From assembly GCA_964448855.1 (NCBI GenBank), contig CAYUXI010000018.1, forward strand, positions 1 through 37,844: DNA of 37,844 nucleotides. Reading direction: 5' to 3'. The position numbers and the translations under genes were made by a program. This DNA is from QAMX01 sp964448855. GTDB lineage: Bacteria; Bacillota; Clostridia; Oscillospirales; QAMX01. Positions 32,743 through 37,844 of the stretch are shown here, one piece after another. Position 1 is the first letter of the stretch. Each line of letters starts with the position of its first letter. Below the pieces are notes generated by a model, which saw only the letters and a program-made list of their open reading frames with translations, was not told the DNA's origin and did no database searches.

Positions 32743-32804
32743 TCAGTTATAACTGAAACTTTTGCAAACTCATCATTGAAAATCAGATGTAAATGTGGTA
32801 TGCT
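32743..32804 (+). promoter_or_regulatory. Promoter and upstream palindrome of the ATPase gene
   Basis: TTGAAA (32776-32781) and TATGCT (32799-32804), with a TGTGG extended -10, have a 17-nt spacer. TCAGTTATAACTGA at 32743-32756 is a perfect 14-bp palindrome 19 bp upstream of the -35 box, a possible activator or repressor site. Confidence 0.6.
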
Positions 32805-32836
32805 ATGATCAGCCACGGAAAAGGAGGCTGATTCTT

Positions 32837-34051
32837 ATGATCAAACGAGAAGGGTATATGAAGCGCATCCGTCCCTTTATCGGAACGGAGCTGATCAAGG
32901 TGATGACCGGTATTCGCCGCTGTGGTAAGTCTGTTATGCTGGACTTGATCAAGGAGGAATTGGTGGAATCCGGTATCAGTCCGGCGCAGTTTATCTCCAT
33001 CAACTTTGAGGACATGAGCTACGCCCATTTGCAAACCGCCAAGGCACTCCACGATGAGATCACGAAACGGGCTGCGAAGATCGTGGGCAAGGTCTACCTG
33101 TTCTTCGACGAAATTCAGGAGGTCAAGGACTGGGAGACGTGCATCAACTCGTTCCGTGTCACACTGGATTGCGACATCTACATCACAGGCTCCAATGCCA
33201 AGCTGCTGTCCGGCGAGTTGTCCACCTATCTGGGTGGTCGCTATGTGGAGTTTGTCATCTATCCCTTCTCTTTTGCAGAGTTTTTGGAACTGTACCGCCC
33301 CATTGCACCCAACGAGCCGGTGCAAAAAGCCTTCCAGAAGTATCTTCTGTCCGGCGGTATGCCCTACCTTGCCAATATCCGCTATGAGGATGCGCCTTCC
33401 AAGCTGTACCTCCACGATCTTTTCAATTCCGTTCAGCTCAAGGACATTGTAAAGCGGAACAAAATCCGGGATGTGGATCTGCTGGAACGCATTATTTCCT
33501 ATGTGATTGCCAATGTGGGAACCACTTTCTCCGCATCCTCCCTTGCCAAGTTCCTGAAAAACGAGCAGCGTACCGTTGCCCCGGAGACCATTCTGAACTA
33601 TATCAAATATTGCTGCGACGCATACCTGTTCTATCAGGTCAAGCGGGAAGATTTGCAGGGCAAGCAGATCCTGTCCTCCAACGAGAAGTATTATATTGCC
33701 GATCACGGCATCCGTGAGGCAGTCTTTGGCGGCAATGCAAGGGATATGAACCTGATTTTGGAGAACATTGTCTATCTGGAGCTTCTGCGCCGTGGCTATA
33801 AGGTCACCGTGGGCAGAACCGGCGATCAGGAGATCGACTTTGTTTGCGGCAAGCAGGGCGAAAAGCTGTATGTGCAGGTCAGCTACCTGCTAGCCTCGGA
33901 GGAAACCATTCAGCGTACGTTCGGAGCCTACGATCATATTCGGGACAATTACCCCAAATATGTTGTGTCTTTGGATGAGTTCGACATGAGCCGCAACGGT
34001 ATCAAGCACCGAAATATCCGCGATTTCCTCCTGGCTGAGGAATGGAACTAA
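32837..34051 (+). CDS. AAA_14 / DUF4143 ATPase
   Basis: This 404-residue protein has a P-loop near residue 28 (GIRRCGKSVML), Walker B VYLFFDEIQEV (near 90), and sensor-like DIYITGSNAKLLSGEL. A C-terminal DUF4143 nuclease-like region (about 200-380) ends with GRTGDQEIDFVCGKQGEKLYVQVSY, which matches the D-x(n)-ExxxK-type layout. These genes are frequently horizontally transferred and are often near toxin-antitoxin or mobile loci; their role is unknown. The lower GC of the gene and its own promoter and palindrome fit a transferred cassette. AAGGAGG lies about 9 nt before ATG 32837. Confidence 0.9.
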   Translation: MIKREGYMKRIRPFIGTELIKVMTGIRRCGKSVMLDLIKEELVESGISPAQFISINFEDMSYAHLQTAKALHDEITKRAAKIVGKVYLFFDEIQEVKDWETCINSFRVTLDCDIYITGSNAKLLSGELSTYLGGRYVEFVIYPFSFAEFLELYRPIAPNEPVQKAFQKYLLSGGMPYLANIRYEDAPSKLYLHDLFNSVQLKDIVKRNKIRDVDLLERIISYVIANVGTTFSASSLAKFLKNEQRTVAPETILNYIKYCCDAYLFYQVKREDLQGKQILSSNEKYYIADHGIREAVFGGNARDMNLILENIVYLELLRRGYKVTVGRTGDQEIDFVCGKQGEKLYVQVSYLLASEETIQRTFGAYDHIRDNYPKYVVSLDEFDMSRNGIKHRNIRDFLLAEEWN

Positions 34052-34224
34052 ACGGCATTTTGGCAGACCGCACATTGTTTCCATCGTTCCATCAGCATTC
34101 AGGGAATCGCCGCGATGCAAAAGGCCGCATTTGTTCGCGGTTCCGGGAAAGCCGTCTACACAGCCGTTTGGCGATGCATCGCAAAGAAATCCGCCGGAGA
34201 TTCATTTTTTTCACAAAATACCGC

Positions 34225-34253
34225 TTGAGAAAAAGGGCAGCATCTGCTATAAT
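34225..34253 (+). promoter_or_regulatory. ychF promoter
   Basis: TTGAGA (34225-34230) and TATAAT (34248-34253) are spaced 17 nt, with a TG extension. The leader of about 180 nt before ychF is unusually long; no known RNA element was recognised in it. The stretch 34052-34220 shows no gene. Confidence 0.75.
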
Positions 34254-34441
34254 TATCTTGTAGCAGTGTGTCCTTTTTTTCTGGTACAGAACGGCCACGC
34301 GCTATGGGAAATCCTCTTGTGCTGCCCGGTTCAGCGGGGATTCCGGATTCAAAACGAGACGAATTGTCGCATTTGGGCGAAATCCGTCAGAATGCGAAAA
34401 CCCTTGCAAATAAAGGAAAAATCAAAGGAGTAGAGAATCAA

Positions 34442-35532
<1,091 letters not shown>

Positions 35533-35536
<4 letters not shown>

Positions 35537-36276
35537 CCGGTATGACCGACGTCACTCCGTCCCTGCCGGAATCGCGGAAGCATGGGCGCATCGGCATCAT
35601 CGACGCCGTCCGCGGGCTGTCCATCCTCCTCATGGTCATTTATCATCTACATTTTGACTTTTATGAACAGGGCATCATGGACGGCCGCTTGCTCTTTTCC
35701 CCGCTGGTTTCCTTTTTGCAGACGTTTTTCGCGTCCCTGTTTATTCTGATGAGCGGCATTTCCTGCCGGTTTTCGCGGAATAACCTGAAGCGCGGTCTGC
35801 TGATGTTCGCCGCCGGTATGGTGGTCACGCTGGTCACCGCGTGGTATGACCCGCACCTGATTGTCCGATTTGGCATTCTGCATTTCCTCGGCGCATCGGC
35901 TGTGCTGTTTGCGCTGCTGGAAAAACCGCTGGATCGGCTGTTCCCGCAGCCGCTGCTGCCGCTGCTCTGCGTCGTGCTGGCCATTCTGACATGGGATTTG
36001 CCCAACCACACCTACCGTGTGCGCTGGCTCTGGATGTTCGGCTTTCCGCCGAGCGGGTTCGTCTCCTCCGATTATTTTCCGCTGCTGCCCTACATTTTCA
36101 TCTACCTGTTCGGCACGTGGCTTGGCCGATTGATCTGTGACGGGCGGTTTCCCCGCTGGTTTTACCGGTTTCGCTGCCCGGTGCTGGAATGGATCGGGCG
36201 CAAAACCATGTGGGTCTACCTGGTGCATCAGCCGGTCTGCATGGGCATTGTGTGGCTCATCCTAAGATTGCGCTGA
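35533..36276 (+). CDS. Heparan-alpha-glucosaminide acetyltransferase-like membrane protein
   Basis: This protein of about 247 residues has some seven hydrophobic helices. It starts IGIIDAVRGLSILLMVIYHLHFDF, the signature of the acyltransferase-3-like/DUF1624 domain. GTG 35533 overlaps the ychF stop (GTGA); ATG 35542 is an alternative start. Proteins of this kind transfer acyl groups across the membrane to glycans; the true substrate is unknown. It precedes another membrane protein by 14 nt, so both may be co-transcribed with ychF. Confidence 0.82.
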
Positions 36277-36290
36277 AAGGAGTTTTTTTG

Positions 36291-36911
36291 ATGAAGTTCA
36301 ATCTATTTTCCATGATTCATGACAAAAAGGTGCAGAAAAAGGGTCCCAACATTGCGCTGAGCAATCTGGATCTTTCCCTGTTCCTTTTGGCGTTTTCGGC
36401 GATTTTCGGCATTCTGCATTTTCGACTGTTCACGCAGGAGCTGAAGGTTTCGCTCGGCGGTCTGGTGCTGACGCTGCTGTTTTGTGCCTTCTGGGTCGGC
36501 ATGGCATTCACCGGCGGCCGATACCGCCGGAAGGGCTTCTGGCTGACTGCCGCCATCATCTGGGGGCTGTCGCTGCTCTGCTGCCTGGCCAATCTGACCT
36601 CATTTTCCTTCCTGCAAAACCTCTCCGGCACATTCGCCGGGAAAATTGCGGCAGTCACCGCGTTCCTGTTTCTGCTGTTTGTGGCCGCCACAGTGGCTCC
36701 GCTCCTGCCCGGCCTGGCCTTTTTCGGCATCGTCTCGCAGACGGCCGAATCCCTCGTGCTCCTCTGCGTGATCTCCATTCTGGTGATCGCAAGCGCCTAC
36801 CTTGTCGGATTTCTGTTCCAGCGTCGCCGGGAAACCGAATCGGCCCTCGCCCGTGCAGATATCCTGCGCAAGCAGAACCTCTCCCCGTCCAGCCACGAAA
36901 ACAGGGATTGA
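36291..36911 (+). CDS. Hypothetical membrane protein
   Basis: This is a 206-residue protein with about five hydrophobic segments between residues 27 and 185 and a charged, Arg-rich C-terminal tail. I recognise no family. AAAGGAG precedes the ATG at 36291, with a T-rich spacer of about 9 nt. It lies directly after the acyltransferase-like gene and before a strong terminator, so it probably closes the ychF transcript. Confidence 0.78.
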   Translation: MKFNLFSMIHDKKVQKKGPNIALSNLDLSLFLLAFSAIFGILHFRLFTQELKVSLGGLVLTLLFCAFWVGMAFTGGRYRRKGFWLTAAIIWGLSLLCCLANLTSFSFLQNLSGTFAGKIAAVTAFLFLLFVAATVAPLLPGLAFFGIVSQTAESLVLLCVISILVIASAYLVGFLFQRRRETESALARADILRKQNLSPSSHENRD

Positions 36912-36943
36912 GTTGCATAGATTGGCATTTTTCGAGCATTTCA

Positions 36944-36977
36944 AAAGCTTCCGCCCAGATGGCGGAAGCTTTTTTTG
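36944..36977 (+). terminator. Terminator after the membrane protein genes
   Basis: AAAGCTTCCGCC pairs with GGCGGAAGCTTT around CAGAT, within a run of seven T. Confidence 0.9.
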
Positions 36978-37080
36978 CGCGTTGGTAGATTGGAGGGGGG
37001 AAGGTGAGGGAAGCGCCGGAGGGATTGTTTTCTCTGTGTTCCAGCATTTGAAAAAGCCGCCCACAGGGGGGACAAACGAC

Positions 37081-37248
37081 CCAGCTCCCTCTGACGAGGG
37101 AGCTGGCGCGAAGTGCCTGAGGGAGAGAAAAGTTTCTCTGTGGAATCACTTGTATTCGTAGTTGCTCCCACAGATACCGGCAATCCCTGCGTTCCTCTTG
37201 CACAAGGGAGGCTTTGGAAACCGTCAAATGTTGGTGGCTACGATTACA
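37081..37248. repeat. Dispersed repeat, right-end copy 1
   Basis: This 168-bp element starts CCAGCTCCCTCTGACGAGGG and ends GTGGCTACGATTACA. It matches 37677-37844 at a constant offset of 596 bp with scattered changes. It contains a CAGCTCCCT-CTGACG-AGGGAGCTG hairpin. No coding content is supported. Confidence 0.85.
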
Positions 37249-37278
37249 CAAGGGAGGCTTGGAAAGTGATGCACCCCC

Positions 37279-37312
37279 CCGAAGGCCAGCGCCGAACGCC
37301 GCTGGCCTTCGG
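37279..37312. repeat. GC-rich palindrome between repeat copies
   Basis: CCGAAGGCCAGCG and CGCTGGCCTTCGG form a perfect 13-bp stem with an 8-nt loop. No T run follows, so it is a palindromic repeat rather than a terminator. Confidence 0.6.
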
Positions 37313-37452
37313 CGCTTGTGATGCGCGTCTGCGGACGCTGTGATATGCGTTCCTTCGGAACACGTGAGAAGTGAGAACCTCGGCGGGAGTAAACCCCCGC
37401 CCTACACGCTACTCGCTGTCGGCACTCACCCGCAGTAGCTCCCACAGATACC

Positions 37453-37507
37453 GGCAATCTTTCCGGCGCGGCTTTGCCGCACCACATCCTTTTGCACAAG
37501 GGAGCTA
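37453..37507. repeat. Short module shared with the left end of the window
   Basis: GGCAATCTTTCCGGCGCGGC, a TTTGCCGC centre and TTGCACAAGGGAG match the block at 192-247 with a few changes. The rest of 37313-37676 holds only similar broken modules. Confidence 0.6.
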
Positions 37508-37676
37508 GGAGCGCAGCTGACTGAAGGATTGTTGTTGTCTGAGTTCCGTCATTCGAAGATGCCACCCACAGCGCCTCCCCCCCCCTAAAAAAGGCTCCCT
37601 TGTGTAAGAGGGACGAGGGATTGCTGTACCCTGTGGCATCACCTTCACCCGAATCCGTCCACAATGGGCAACCTCC

Positions 37677-37844
37677 CCAGCTCCCTCTGACGAGGGAGCT
37701 GGCATGAAGTGCCTGGGGGAGAGAAAAGTTTCTCTGTGTGCTCACTTGTATTCGTAGTTGCTCCCACAGATACCGGCAATCTTTCCGTCCCTCTTGCACA
37801 AGGGAGGCTTTGGAAACCGTCAAATGTTGGTGGCTACGATTACA
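37677..37844. repeat. Dispersed repeat, right-end copy 2
   Basis: This is the second copy of the 168-bp element at 37081-37248; it runs to the end of the window and may continue beyond it. Confidence 0.85.

Noticed and set aside
34254..34441. Possible riboswitch in the long ychF leader
   Set aside because: No known aptamer core or terminator was recognised; reported only as a long leader.

Overview
The window looks like chromosomal DNA of a GC-rich Clostridia species, probably Oscillospirales/Ruminococcaceae (inference). Evidence: a PerR plus reverse-rubrerythrin pair, a TPP-riboswitch thi operon, an NptA-type Na/Pi symporter with a PhoU tail, AGGAGG-type ribosome sites, many sigma-A promoters of the form TGTGGTATAAT, and dense intergenic direct repeats. 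No tRNA, rRNA, CRISPR array or insertion sequence was recognised.

Layout. (1) 1-1740: dispersed repeat, then perR and reverse rubrerythrin. (2) 1740-3680: a visibly AT-richer island with a PH/SHOCT membrane protein, two small hypotheticals, a frame-disrupted helix-turn-helix gene and a divergent XRE regulator, sharing one intergenic region with a perfect consensus promoter and two GGAA-N6-TTCC palindromes. (3) 3680-4860: gene-free repeats, including about 600 bp of extremely G-rich, C-poor degenerate repeats. (4) 4866-13382: a RiPP (ribosomally made, modified peptide) cluster. It holds a SPASM radical SAM maturase, an acyl-carrier-like protein, a 59-residue precursor with seven cysteines at its C-terminus, an ABC exporter, a subtilase fused to a P-loop domain (with a 5-bp-duplication frameshift), a transglutaminase-like protein and a second ABC exporter whose ATPase half is almost identical at DNA level to that of the first. 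This matches the CLI_3235-class Cys-rich peptide systems of Clostridia in outline. (5) 13560-15272 and 19390-19990: three decayed minus-strand genes (2-hydroxyacid dehydrogenase, sugar-phosphate isomerase/epimerase, DUF2264), with a large SNF2-like helicase and an EamA protein between them. (6) 19970-24095: zinc-ribbon membrane protein, then pncB, an iron alcohol dehydrogenase and a PfkB sugar kinase. (7) 24180-26010: Na/Pi symporter. (8) 26035-31903: TPP riboswitch and thiS-thiF-thiG-thiH-thiE-HAD phosphatase-thiD-tenA. (9) 31948-36911: flavin reductase with a palindrome inside its promoter, an AAA_14/DUF4143 ATPase, ychF, and two membrane proteins. (10) 36980-37844: dispersed repeats related to those at the left end.

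How the genes work together. In the RiPP cluster the radical SAM enzyme is expected to crosslink the cysteine-rich core of the precursor, the ACP-like and transglutaminase-like proteins to assist or add a further step, the subtilase to remove the leader, and the two ABC half-transporters to export the product. A terminator between the precursor and transporter genes would favour precursor expression. The thi operon covers thiazole synthesis, HMP-P phosphorylation, coupling and TenA salvage under TPP control; thiC is not in this window. The clearest candidate for new biology is the RiPP cluster, especially its fused protease, its recombined transporter pair and the seven-cysteine precursor.
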